DNA of 64,000 nucleotides, taken from Hoeflea_A sp040932035. GTDB taxonomy: Bacteria > Pseudomonadota > Alphaproteobacteria > Rhizobiales > Rhizobiaceae. Both the position numbers and the translations under genes were made by a program. Location: the NCBI RefSeq assembly GCF_040932035.1, contig NZ_JBFRBB010000001.1, forward strand, positions 62,001-126,000, given 5' to 3'. This document shows, one piece after another, positions 17,755 through 24,911 of the stretch. The notes under the pieces are model-generated. The model saw only the letters and a program-made list of their open reading frames with translations, made no database searches and was not told where the DNA came from. Numbering within the stretch: the stretch's first letter is position 1; each line of letters begins with the position of its first letter.

Positions 17755-18133
17755 TGAATTCAAACTCCAACTCGCAATTTCCGCACTCGAATGAAGCAGT
17801 GAAATGCGGATTGCTGACCCCTGCCTATGGTTCGGTCTGATTATTCAGCAGGCACGGCCACCGTCCTATCAGACTTTAGATGAACTCTAAACAGGAAATT
17901 ATGCCGCAGCCTTGATAACCATCAAGCCATCACGCCATTTTGTTTGGATTTTTTCGCATTCCGGCCCGCATGCCAATCCGGCGGGTGCCCGATACATCTA
18001 GAACAAAAGTCTAATAAACCAAAGTCTTATATCCGAATGGATTATTGCGCCGATCCTGTGTGCGGCTAGCATTTGGCCCGTTCCGTTCAAGAGGAAGCGG
18101 GACACTCGATCAGCGACATTCGGGAGGAATTCA
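17755..18133. other. Divergent intergenic region hemA / binding protein
   Basis: 379 bases separate hemA (leftward) from the ABC operon (rightward). It contains a perfect FNR-type box (17912-17925) and a motif AAAGTCT that appears three times: inverted at 17871-17877 and twice direct at 18006 and 18021 (15-base period). No gene is seen. The GGGAGGAA before 18134 is the ribosome site of the binding-protein gene. Confidence 0.6.
17912..17925. promoter_or_regulatory. FNR/FixK/FnrL box
   Basis: TTGAT-AACC-ATCAA is a perfect match to the consensus TTGAT-N4-ATCAA bound by FNR-type regulators. It lies about 160 bases upstream of the hemA start and 209 bases upstream of the rightward binding-protein gene. 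In other Alphaproteobacteria FnrL or FixK controls hemA, so that is the likely target. Confidence 0.7.
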
Positions 18134-19477
18134 ATGTCCAGACTAACCATGACACGTCGTGGCTTGCTGAAGGCGGGTGCGGCATCGGGTGTTGCGCTTG
18201 CAGCGCCGATGAGCTTCGTCCGCGGCGCCTATGCGGAAGACTTCTGCAACATGCCGACGGGCGGCAGCGTGACGCTCGGCTTCAACGTGCCGCAGTCGGG
18301 TCCTTACGCCGACGAAGGCGCCGATGAACTGCGCGCCTACCAGCTGGCGACAAAGCACCTCAACGGTGAAGGCGACGGCGGCCTGCTCAACACATTCTCG
18401 TCCAAGGCGCTCAAGGGCAACGGTATTTTGGGCAAAAAGGTGGAATTCGTCACCGGTGACACGCAGACCAAATCCGATGCCGCCCGCGCATCCGCCAAGC
18501 GGATGATTGAAAAGGACGGCGCCATCATGATTACCGGCGGCTCGTCCTCTGGTGTTGCCGTGGCGGTGCAGGGCCTGTGTCAGGAAATGGGTGTCATCTT
18601 CATGGCGGGTCTGACCCACTCGAACGACACCACCGGCAAGGACAAGAAGCGCTATGGCTTCCGCCACTTCTTCAATGCCTACCAGTCGGGTCTCGCGCTC
18701 GGACCGATTCTCGCCGATGAACTCGGCAAGGACCGCACCGCCTATCATCTGACCGCCGACTACAACTGGGGCTGGACCCAGGAAGAGTCGATCAAGGATG
18801 CAACAGAAGGCCTCGGCTGGCAGACCGCCAACGCCGTGCGCACACCACTCGGTGCTGGTGACTTCTCGCAGTATCTGACCCCGGTTCTCAATTCCGGCGC
18901 CGATGTTCTGATCCTCAACCACTACGGCAAGGATATGGTCAACTCGCTGACCCAGGCTGTTCAGTTCGGCATGCGCGAAAAGCAGGTCAACGGCAAGGAC
19001 TTCCAGATCGTTGTGCCGCTGTTCTCACGTCTGATGGCACAGGGCGCCGGCGAGAACATCAAGGGCATCCTTGGAACCACCAACTGGAACTGGTCGCTGC
19101 AGGACGAGGGCTCGACGGCATTCGTCAAGTCGTTCGGCCAGGAATACGGCTTCCCGCCGTCCCAGGCTGCACAGACCTGCTACGTGCAGGCGCTGCTTTA
19201 TGCCGACGCCTGCGAGCGGGCCGGAACCTTCTATCCGCCGGAAGTCATCAAGGCGCTCGAAGGCTTCGAGTTCGACGGCATGGGCAACGGCTCAACCCTG
19301 TATCGGGCTGCCGACCATCAGTGCTTCAAGGAAGTGCTTGTGGTGAAGGGCAACGAAAATCCGGAGTCGCAGTTCGACCTTCTGGAAGTCGTCAAGATCG
19401 TGCCGCGTGAACAGGTCACGTACGATCCCACGATCTTCGGTGGCGACCTCGGCCCGGCAGACGCAAAAGCCTGCTGA
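18134..19477 (+). CDS. ABC transporter substrate-binding protein (Peripla_BP_6, Tat signal)
   Basis: Periplasmic binding protein of the branched-chain amino acid/amide type. The N-terminus contains TRRGLLKAG and a hydrophobic stretch, a twin-arginine signal, so it is probably folded before export; cleavage near GAYA-E. The body is a Leu/Ile/Val-type two-lobe fold, starting GGSVTLGFNVPQSGPYADEG. Length 447 is longer than LivJ (about 370) because of inserted loops. The ligand is unknown; amides, short amino compounds or polyamines occur in relatives. It heads an operon with two permeases and two ATPases. GGGAGGAA precedes the ATG. A stem-loop follows it. Confidence 0.9.
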   Translation: MSRLTMTRRGLLKAGAASGVALAAPMSFVRGAYAEDFCNMPTGGSVTLGFNVPQSGPYADEGADELRAYQLATKHLNGEGDGGLLNTFSSKALKGNGILGKKVEFVTGDTQTKSDAARASAKRMIEKDGAIMITGGSSSGVAVAVQGLCQEMGVIFMAGLTHSNDTTGKDKKRYGFRHFFNAYQSGLALGPILADELGKDRTAYHLTADYNWGWTQEESIKDATEGLGWQTANAVRTPLGAGDFSQYLTPVLNSGADVLILNHYGKDMVNSLTQAVQFGMREKQVNGKDFQIVVPLFSRLMAQGAGENIKGILGTTNWNWSLQDEGSTAFVKSFGQEYGFPPSQAAQTCYVQALLYADACERAGTFYPPEVIKALEGFEFDGMGNGSTLYRAADHQCFKEVLVVKGNENPESQFDLLEVVKIVPREQVTYDPTIFGGDLGPADAKAC

Positions 19478-19509
19478 CACCGCCTGAGGCGGCTTCAATC
19501 TCAAACACA

Positions 19510-19537
19510 CCGATCGGCCGTTTTATCGGCCGGTCGG
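19510..19537 (+). promoter_or_regulatory. Stem-loop after the binding-protein gene
   Basis: CCGATCGGCCG and CGGCCGGTCGG pair over 11 bases with one wobble, with a 6-base loop (TTTTAT). There is no T-run, so it is more likely an mRNA-stabilising or partial-termination element than a full terminator. It lies between the binding-protein stop and the LivH-type gene. Confidence 0.5.
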
Positions 19538-19568
19538 CCAAGCGACAGGTTGTCCGGGGAACAACACT

Positions 19569-20594
19569 ATGGATGCTATTCTTCTTCAATTGCTGAACGG
19601 TCTCGACAAGGGCGGCGCCTATGCGCTGATCGCTCTCGGACTGACGCTGGTATTCGGAACGCTGGGCGTAGTGAACTTTGCGCACGGCGCGCTGTTCATG
19701 CTCGGAGCGTTTTGCGCTGTTACCTTCAACAAGCTGCTCAACCTCGAGCAAGTTGTCCTCGACGAAACCAAAAAGACGGCCTGGGGTACTGCGACTGAAA
19801 TCCGCACCCCCTATATCGAAAACTGGTTCGGCGATTTTGGCACGTTTCTTCTCGATTATTCCGTGCCTGTTTCCATTCTGGTCGCAATTCCCGTCATGCT
19901 GCTGATAGGCATTGTGATGGAACGCGGCCTGATCAAGCATTTTTACAAGCGTCCCCACGCCGATCAGATCCTGGTCACCTTCGGACTGGCGATTGTGCTG
20001 CAGGAGATCATCAAGCATTACTTCGGCGCCAACCCGATTCCGCAGCCGGCTCCGGAAGTCGTTGCCGGCAGCGCCGACATCGGCGCCTGGTTGGGATTGG
20101 GTGACGGGCTTGTCTATCCGTGGTGGCGCCTTGTTTACTTCGGCTTCTCCGCCGCCGTCATTGCCGCCGTCTTTGCCTTCCTGCAATTCACCACCTACGG
20201 CATGGTGGTGCGCGCCGGCATGCGCGACAGCGAGACGGTTGGCCTGCTTGGCATCAACATCCAGAAGCGCTTCACCGTTGTCTTCGGTATAGCGGCCGTT
20301 GTCGCCGGGCTAGCGGGCGTCATGTACACACCGATTCTTCCGCCCGACTATCACATGGGTATGGACTTCCTCGTGCTGTCCTTTGTCGTCGTCGTTGTCG
20401 GCGGCATGGGATCGCTGCCAGGCGCGGTGCTGGCTGGCTTCCTGCTCGGCGTTCTGCAGTCCTTCGCCTCGATGAATGCGGTCATGACGATCTTCCCCGG
20501 CATAAACCAGATCATCATCTATCTGGTGGCGGTCGTGATTCTGCTGACAATGCCGCGCGGACTTCTTGGCCGCGAAGGCGTGATGGAGGACTAG
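19569..20594 (+). CDS. Branched-chain amino acid-type ABC permease (LivH type)
   Basis: Inner-membrane permease of the LivH group, 341 residues, one of two channel subunits. Its first helix contains GGAYALIALGLTLVFGTLGVVNFAHGALFMLGAF, the family's starting signature, and the C-terminal part has LGGMGSLPGAVLAGFLLG-like sequence (GGMGSLPGAVLAGFLLG). A loop of about 40 residues after helix 3 is larger than in canonical LivH. GGGGAA lies ahead of the ATG. It is followed after 3 bases by the LivM-type gene. Confidence 0.92.
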   Translation: MDAILLQLLNGLDKGGAYALIALGLTLVFGTLGVVNFAHGALFMLGAFCAVTFNKLLNLEQVVLDETKKTAWGTATEIRTPYIENWFGDFGTFLLDYSVPVSILVAIPVMLLIGIVMERGLIKHFYKRPHADQILVTFGLAIVLQEIIKHYFGANPIPQPAPEVVAGSADIGAWLGLGDGLVYPWWRLVYFGFSAAVIAAVFAFLQFTTYGMVVRAGMRDSETVGLLGINIQKRFTVVFGIAAVVAGLAGVMYTPILPPDYHMGMDFLVLSFVVVVVGGMGSLPGAVLAGFLLGVLQSFASMNAVMTIFPGINQIIIYLVAVVILLTMPRGLLGREGVMED

Positions 20595-20597
20595 ACC

Positions 20598-21737
20598 ATG
20601 AAAGAGATGCTCAACAGAGAACCGTTCGCGCTTGCCGCCTTCACACTCGTCATCCTGCTGATGCCGATCTGGCTGACGCCGTTCGGAGCCAACTATCCCG
20701 ACCTGCTGCAGAAATTTGCGATATTTGCGATTTTCGCCATGGGCTTCAACATCCTGTTCGGCCTGACCGGTTACCTCTCTTTCGGTCATGCCGCCTTCCT
20801 GGGCGTCGGCTCTTATGCGGCCGTCTGGTCGTTCAAGCTGTTCACCATGAATGTGCTGCCGGCCATATTCTTCGGCGTTGCCTTTGCCGGGATTTTCGCG
20901 CTGGCGATCGGCTATGTCAGCCTGCGCCGTTCGGGTATTTACTTCTCGATCCTGACGCTGGCCTTTGCGCAGATGTCCTACAATCTTGCCTATTCGGTGC
21001 TGACGCCGATCACCAATGGCGAAACCGGTCTGCAGCTGACGCTGCAGGACCCGCGCATTATCGACAACGCGTTCTCCCAGCCCGGTGCCGGCCTGCCCGA
21101 GACCAACCTGTTCGGCCTCGATATGAGCGGCTATCCCGGGTTCTATTTCTGCGCCATAGTGCTGATCGTTTGTTTCTTCATCACAAGGCGCATCTTCAAC
21201 TCGCCCTTCGGCCTGATGCTGCGCGGTATCAAGTCCAACCAGAACCGCATGGGTTATACCGGTTTCGACACCCGACCCTACACGCTGGCCGCCTTCGTGA
21301 TTTCCGGCATGTTCGCCGGGCTGGCCGGTTCGCTGCTGGCCGTGACCGACCCGCTTGCCGGCGCCGAGCGCATGCAGTGGACCGCATCCGGCGAGGTCGT
21401 GCTGATGACCATTCTGGGCGGCGTCGGCACCCTGATCGGACCGATGCTCGGTGCCTGGCTGATCAAATATCTCGAAAACATCTTCTCGTCCTTCAACGAG
21501 GCGACCCTGGAACATTTCTTCTCGTTCCTGCCGGAAGGCCTGCAGGCCGTTGCGGTCGATGTTGCCAGCCTGTTTGTCGGCGAAGGCTGGCACCTGACGC
21601 TGGGCGTGTTGTTCATGCTGATCGTCATATTCCTGCCCGGCGGCCTGATGGAGGGATGGCGCCGTCTGGTACGGCGCTTCTCCGGCGGCGGGGGCGGCAA
21701 ACCCGAAACGGCCTCGGCCATACAGCCGGCGGAATAG
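20598..21737 (+). CDS. Branched-chain amino acid-type ABC permease (LivM type)
   Basis: Second channel subunit, 379 residues, with about 10 membrane helices. Family signatures are LFGLTGYLSFGHAAFLGVGSYA near residues 50-75 and ASGEVVLMTILGGVGTLIGPMLGA near 265-290. A C-terminal extension ends in a basic, glycine-rich tail (RRFSGGGGGKPETAS). AGGAC precedes the ATG. It starts three bases after the LivH-type stop and is followed after 12 bases by the LivG-type gene. Confidence 0.92.
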   Translation: MKEMLNREPFALAAFTLVILLMPIWLTPFGANYPDLLQKFAIFAIFAMGFNILFGLTGYLSFGHAAFLGVGSYAAVWSFKLFTMNVLPAIFFGVAFAGIFALAIGYVSLRRSGIYFSILTLAFAQMSYNLAYSVLTPITNGETGLQLTLQDPRIIDNAFSQPGAGLPETNLFGLDMSGYPGFYFCAIVLIVCFFITRRIFNSPFGLMLRGIKSNQNRMGYTGFDTRPYTLAAFVISGMFAGLAGSLLAVTDPLAGAERMQWTASGEVVLMTILGGVGTLIGPMLGAWLIKYLENIFSSFNEATLEHFFSFLPEGLQAVAVDVASLFVGEGWHLTLGVLFMLIVIFLPGGLMEGWRRLVRRFSGGGGGKPETASAIQPAE

Positions 21738-21749
21738 GAGGATATGGTC

Positions 21750-22448
21750 ATGGTAGCCAACAGCGTTCTTCATGTGGCCGATGTCCACAAGAGTTTCGGC
21801 GGCCTCAAGGCCCTCAGCGACGTCGATCTCAACGTCGAGGAAGGCACCACCCACGCCATTATCGGCCCCAACGGTGCCGGCAAGTCGACATTGCTCAATG
21901 TCTGTGTCGGACGTATCAAGCCGGACAGCGGCCACGTGGTTTTCAATGGCGAGGTGCTCGACAATCACACACCGGACGAGATTAATCAGCTCGGCGTGTC
22001 GCGGGTTTTTCAAACCCCGGAGATCTTCTCCGATCTCACCTTGCTCGACAATGTGATGATCCCGGCCTTTGCCAGCCGCGACGGCTCGTTCAGCCTCCGG
22101 CCGTTTTCGAAGCTGCGGCACGAATCAGCCATTCGCAAACAGGCAGAAAAAACCCTGGCCGATGTTGGTCTCGCTGTCATGAAGGACCGCGAGGCGGCTT
22201 CTCTCTCGCGCGGCGACAAGCGCCGGCTGGAGCTGGCCATGTGCCTTATTCAGAATCCGAAACTGCTTCTGCTGGACGAACCGACGGCCGGCATGTCGCG
22301 CCATGATACCAATCGGACGGTTGACCTTTTGAAGACCATTAAACAGCGTGGTATGACTAAGGTTATCATCGAGCATGATATGCACGTGGTGTTTTCGCTG
22401 GCCGACAAGATTTCGGTTCTGGCACAGGGCCAGATCATCGCATCGTGA
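21750..22448 (+). CDS. ABC ATP-binding protein (LivG type), ends at an in-frame TGA
   Basis: ATPase subunit of the operon. Walker A is GPNGAGKST (residues 39-47), the signature is LSRGDKRR (the usual LSGG is altered to LSRG, as in this subgroup), and Walker B is LLLLDEPTAGM with the H-loop in IIEHDMHVVF, so all catalytic motifs are present. ATG 21750 lies 8 bases after AGGAGG (21736-21741); ATG 21744 would be only 2 bases away. The frame meets TGA at 22446-22448 after ...VLAQGQIIAS, giving 232 residues, but the same frame continues with a tail typical of the family (see 22449-22511). So the product lacks about 21 C-terminal residues unless the stop is read through or is an error. Confidence 0.88.
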   Translation: MVANSVLHVADVHKSFGGLKALSDVDLNVEEGTTHAIIGPNGAGKSTLLNVCVGRIKPDSGHVVFNGEVLDNHTPDEINQLGVSRVFQTPEIFSDLTLLDNVMIPAFASRDGSFSLRPFSKLRHESAIRKQAEKTLADVGLAVMKDREAASLSRGDKRRLELAMCLIQNPKLLLLDEPTAGMSRHDTNRTVDLLKTIKQRGMTKVIIEHDMHVVFSLADKISVLAQGQIIAS

Positions 22449-22511
22449 ACGCCGGACGAGATTAAAGGGAACCCGAAAGTACAGGAAGCTTATCTTGGTG
22501 GAGCGCACTGA
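22449..22511 (+). pseudogene. Cut-off C-terminal tail of the LivG-type ATPase
   Basis: Directly after the TGA at 22446-22448 the same frame reads TPDEIKGNPKVQEAYLG..., 20 codons to a TGA at 22509-22511. The pattern (G)TPDEIxGNPxVQEAYLG is the standard end of LivG proteins, where a glycine (GGA) would stand at the place of TGA. So one base change (GGA to TGA) explains the interruption. The true end of the gene is one base before the LivF-type ATG (22513), the usual tight spacing, and the LivF ribosome site GGTGGAG lies within the tail. Confidence 0.8.
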
Positions 22512-22512
22512 C

Positions 22513-23286
22513 ATGTTGACCAAAACGGAAGCAACCCATCTTGAGGTTGCCGGACTCGATGATGCCCTTCCAAACCCACGCGATTCCTTTTTCAGCGTTC
22601 GCGACATCCATGCCTATTACGGCGAATCCTACATCGTCCAGGGTATTTCACTCGACCTCAAGGAGGGCGAGATCTTGGCGCTTCTTGGGCGCAACGGCGC
22701 CGGCAAGACATCGACCCTGCGCACCATCGCAAGGGTGGATGATCCGGAGCTCAAAAAGGGCGAAATCTATCTCGGCGGCGAAAGCCTGCATGACAAGAAA
22801 TCCTACCAGGCGGCTCAGATGGGCATCCAGCTTGTCCCGGAGGACCGCCGTATCATCGGCGGACTGACGGTCGAGGAAAATCTGATCCTGTCCCAGGTCG
22901 AGGAGCCGCTCGGCTGGGAGCTGGAGCGTATCTACGAGCATTTTCCGCGCCTTGCCGAAAGGCGCACGCAGATCGGCACGACCCTGTCGGGCGGCGAGCA
23001 GCAGATGCTGGCGGTCGCACGCGCACTGGCCCGGGACGTCAAGCTCCTGCTTCTGGACGAGCCCTATGAAGGGCTGGCGCCGGTCATCGTGCAGGAGATC
23101 GAGAAGATCGTCCGCCAGATCAAGGAGATCGGTATTACGACGATCATCGTCGAGCAGAATGCCGTTGCCGCGCTCAAGCTCGCCGACAAGGCCGTCATCG
23201 TCGACATGGGTGAAGTCGTCTATTCCGGGCTGGCCAAGGATGTCCTCGACGACGAAGACCTGCGCAACGAATATCTGGCTATATAG
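22513..23286 (+). CDS. ABC ATP-binding protein (LivF type)
   Basis: Second ATPase, 257 residues. Walker A is GRNGAGKTST, the signature is LSGGEQQML and Walker B is LLLDEPYEGLAP, with the switch glutamate and the H-loop in IIVEQN. An N-terminal extension of about 25 residues (MLTKTEATHLEVAGLDDALP) precedes the core. ATG 22513 is the real start; the open frame extends upstream only through shadow sequence of livG. It is one base from the expected livG end and ends the operon before a strong terminator. Confidence 0.92.
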   Translation: MLTKTEATHLEVAGLDDALPNPRDSFFSVRDIHAYYGESYIVQGISLDLKEGEILALLGRNGAGKTSTLRTIARVDDPELKKGEIYLGGESLHDKKSYQAAQMGIQLVPEDRRIIGGLTVEENLILSQVEEPLGWELERIYEHFPRLAERRTQIGTTLSGGEQQMLAVARALARDVKLLLLDEPYEGLAPVIVQEIEKIVRQIKEIGITTIIVEQNAVAALKLADKAVIVDMGEVVYSGLAKDVLDDEDLRNEYLAI

Positions 23287-23325
23287 CCGGACACCATCTC
23301 AACACTGTTTTCACAAGCGATACCT

Positions 23326-23361
23326 GGCAGCCAGAAGGATTTCCTGGCTGCCGGTTTTTTT
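23326..23361 (+). terminator. Rho-independent terminator of the ABC operon
   Basis: GGCAGCCAG (23326-23334) pairs with CTGGCTGCC (23344-23352) around a 9-base loop, followed by GG and seven T residues (23355-23361). It lies 40 bases after the LivF-type stop. Confidence 0.88.
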
Positions 23362-23414
23362 GTTCTTCACAAATAGCAGAAGAAATTCAGCTTGTTGCCG
23401 CTCTGCGTTGTCTT

Positions 23415-23903
23415 CTACGGCAGCGTAATGGACAGCTTCCCCTTCAGATAGGTGCTGCCGCCCTTGTCGATCGCATCGAGCCGGCGCCCGGAAAATCCGC
23501 CGGAACCGGTCGCGCCTTCGAAACGCCCGGTGCCGGTCAGCTCTTCGAACCGGGCTTCGACCTCGATGCCGTCCGGCCCGGTGCTGCGTGCCGTGCCGCT
23601 ATAGGGAGCCCTGAGCTCGGATCCGTCCTCGAACGTCCATAGAGCATAGCCGTGAAAAGTGCCCGTCCCGTTTGTCAGGTCGAACCAGCCATCATAGCGA
23701 TGGACCGCAACCTCTCCTTCCGGAAATATTGCAAGGCCACGGAATTCGGCAATGCCGACAATATGGGATTTGTCATCGAGGATCGGCATCGCCTGGGACG
23801 AACGCACATGCATAACCGCCTCGTACTCGCGCTCGGCCGTTGCCGCGTGAGCCGCGGTCAATGTCCCGAATACCAGCAACACGCCGATTAAAATCCGCAT
23901 CAT
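23415..23903 (-). CDS. Secreted hypothetical protein, beta-rich
   Basis: 162-residue protein with a signal peptide (MMRILIGVLLVFGTLTAAHA, cleavage after AHA). The mature part is rich in glycine, threonine and aromatic residues and alternates in a way expected for a beta-barrel or sandwich: GWFDLTNGTGTFHGYALWTFEDGSEL, then TGTGRFEGATGSGGFSGRRL. The pattern resembles DUF3224/allene-oxide-cyclase-like barrels, but I would not assign a function. ATG 23903 is chosen because GGGAG lies 8 bases before it; a longer in-frame reading from 23939 lacks one. Confidence 0.7.
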   Translation of the reverse strand: MMRILIGVLLVFGTLTAAHAATAEREYEAVMHVRSSQAMPILDDKSHIVGIAEFRGLAIFPEGEVAVHRYDGWFDLTNGTGTFHGYALWTFEDGSELRAPYSGTARSTGPDGIEVEARFEELTGTGRFEGATGSGGFSGRRLDAIDKGGSTYLKGKLSITLP

Positions 23904-24047
23904 GATCTGTTCTCCCGGTTGATGGTTGAATTCACGCATATCGCAAGAGGCAGGGCAAGCTTCCGGTTACTCGGAGCTGTGAATGTGTCTTGAAAGTACA
24001 ATCGATCTCTGATCTCATCGCGTCGATTGCAACCCGGAGTAACGCCT

Positions 24048-24659
24048 ATGATGATCGAATATCTGCTGACCGCGACGATCGTCGTGTTGCTTCCGGGGAC
24101 GGGTGTGCTCTACACGCTGGCATTCGGACTTGCCAGGGGATGGCGTGCCAGTGTGCTTGCCGCACTTGGCTGCACACTCGGGATCGTTCCGCATATCGTA
24201 GCCAGCATCGTCGGGCTTGCGGCCCTGCTCCATACGAGCGCGCTTGCCTTTCAGGTCGTCAAATATCTTGGCGTCGCTTATCTGTTTTATATGGCCTGGG
24301 GTATCCTGCGCGACGGCGGCACATTGCAGGTCACGGCCGAGCGGACATCTGTCAGCGCATTCAGGATCATCCGCAACGGGCTTCTGTTGAACATTTTGAA
24401 CCCCAAACTGTCGCTGTTCTTTCTGGCATTCCTGCCGCAGTTCGTGCCGGTGGGCACAACCAGCCCCACCATCTTTATGCTGGGGTTGGCCACCGTATTC
24501 ATGGCTTTGACATTCGTCGTTTTCGTTGGCTACGGGGGATTTGCCGCCGCCACGCGCCGCCACGTCATATCAAAGCCGGCAGTCATGCGCTGGTTGAAAC
24601 GCGGCTTTGCCGGCGCGTTTGGCGCCTTGGGATTGAAGCTGGCATTGTCAGATGCCTGA
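24048..24659 (+). CDS. LysE/RhtB family amino acid exporter
   Basis: 203-residue inner-membrane exporter of the LysE/RhtB superfamily with about six helices. The start MMIEYLLTATIVVLLPGTGVLYTLA carries the family motif (PGPxxxY-like, here PGTGVLYT), and FRIIRNGLLLNILNPKLSLFFLAFLPQFV is the classical central signature NxxNPK. ATG 24048 lies 8 bases after GGAG; the upstream TTG at 24027 has no ribosome site. The exported amino acid or lactone is unknown. It stands alone. Confidence 0.92.
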   Translation: MMIEYLLTATIVVLLPGTGVLYTLAFGLARGWRASVLAALGCTLGIVPHIVASIVGLAALLHTSALAFQVVKYLGVAYLFYMAWGILRDGGTLQVTAERTSVSAFRIIRNGLLLNILNPKLSLFFLAFLPQFVPVGTTSPTIFMLGLATVFMALTFVVFVGYGGFAAATRRHVISKPAVMRWLKRGFAGAFGALGLKLALSDA

Positions 24660-24911
24660 CTGGCCGCGGGCGGCGCAACCAAAGGTTGGTTAACGAAGCC
24701 TAAACCGCATGGTCGTATCCTGAAATCATATTGGTATGGGTGTTCAAACGCCCACTTGCATGATGCACAGCGCCTGCTACCGGCGCGGACCTGGCCTGTT
24801 TATTAATTCCAGAAATTCAGCATGCTGGCCGAATTACCGGCGGAAAATGTTCTTCACTCGCTCCGGCCCCGTGCCCGATTTCGGATACGACTGATCTTTG
24901 CGCGGTGAATT

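Noticed and set aside
20120..21985. Long reading frame (621 codons) overlapping the LivH/LivM genes on the same strand
   Set aside because: It runs through the codons of well-recognised permeases in another frame, has no ribosome site and has low-complexity Arg/Ala composition; it is a shadow caused by high GC.
20310..22121. Antisense reading frame of 603 codons opposite LivH-LivM-LivG
   Set aside because: Rich in Glu, Gln and His as expected from the complement of membrane-protein codons; no homology or start signal.
22446..22448. Selenocysteine reading of the TGA in the LivG-type gene
   Set aside because: No SelB-type hairpin is visible just after the TGA and LivG proteins have glycine, not cysteine, at this position; a point mutation is simpler.
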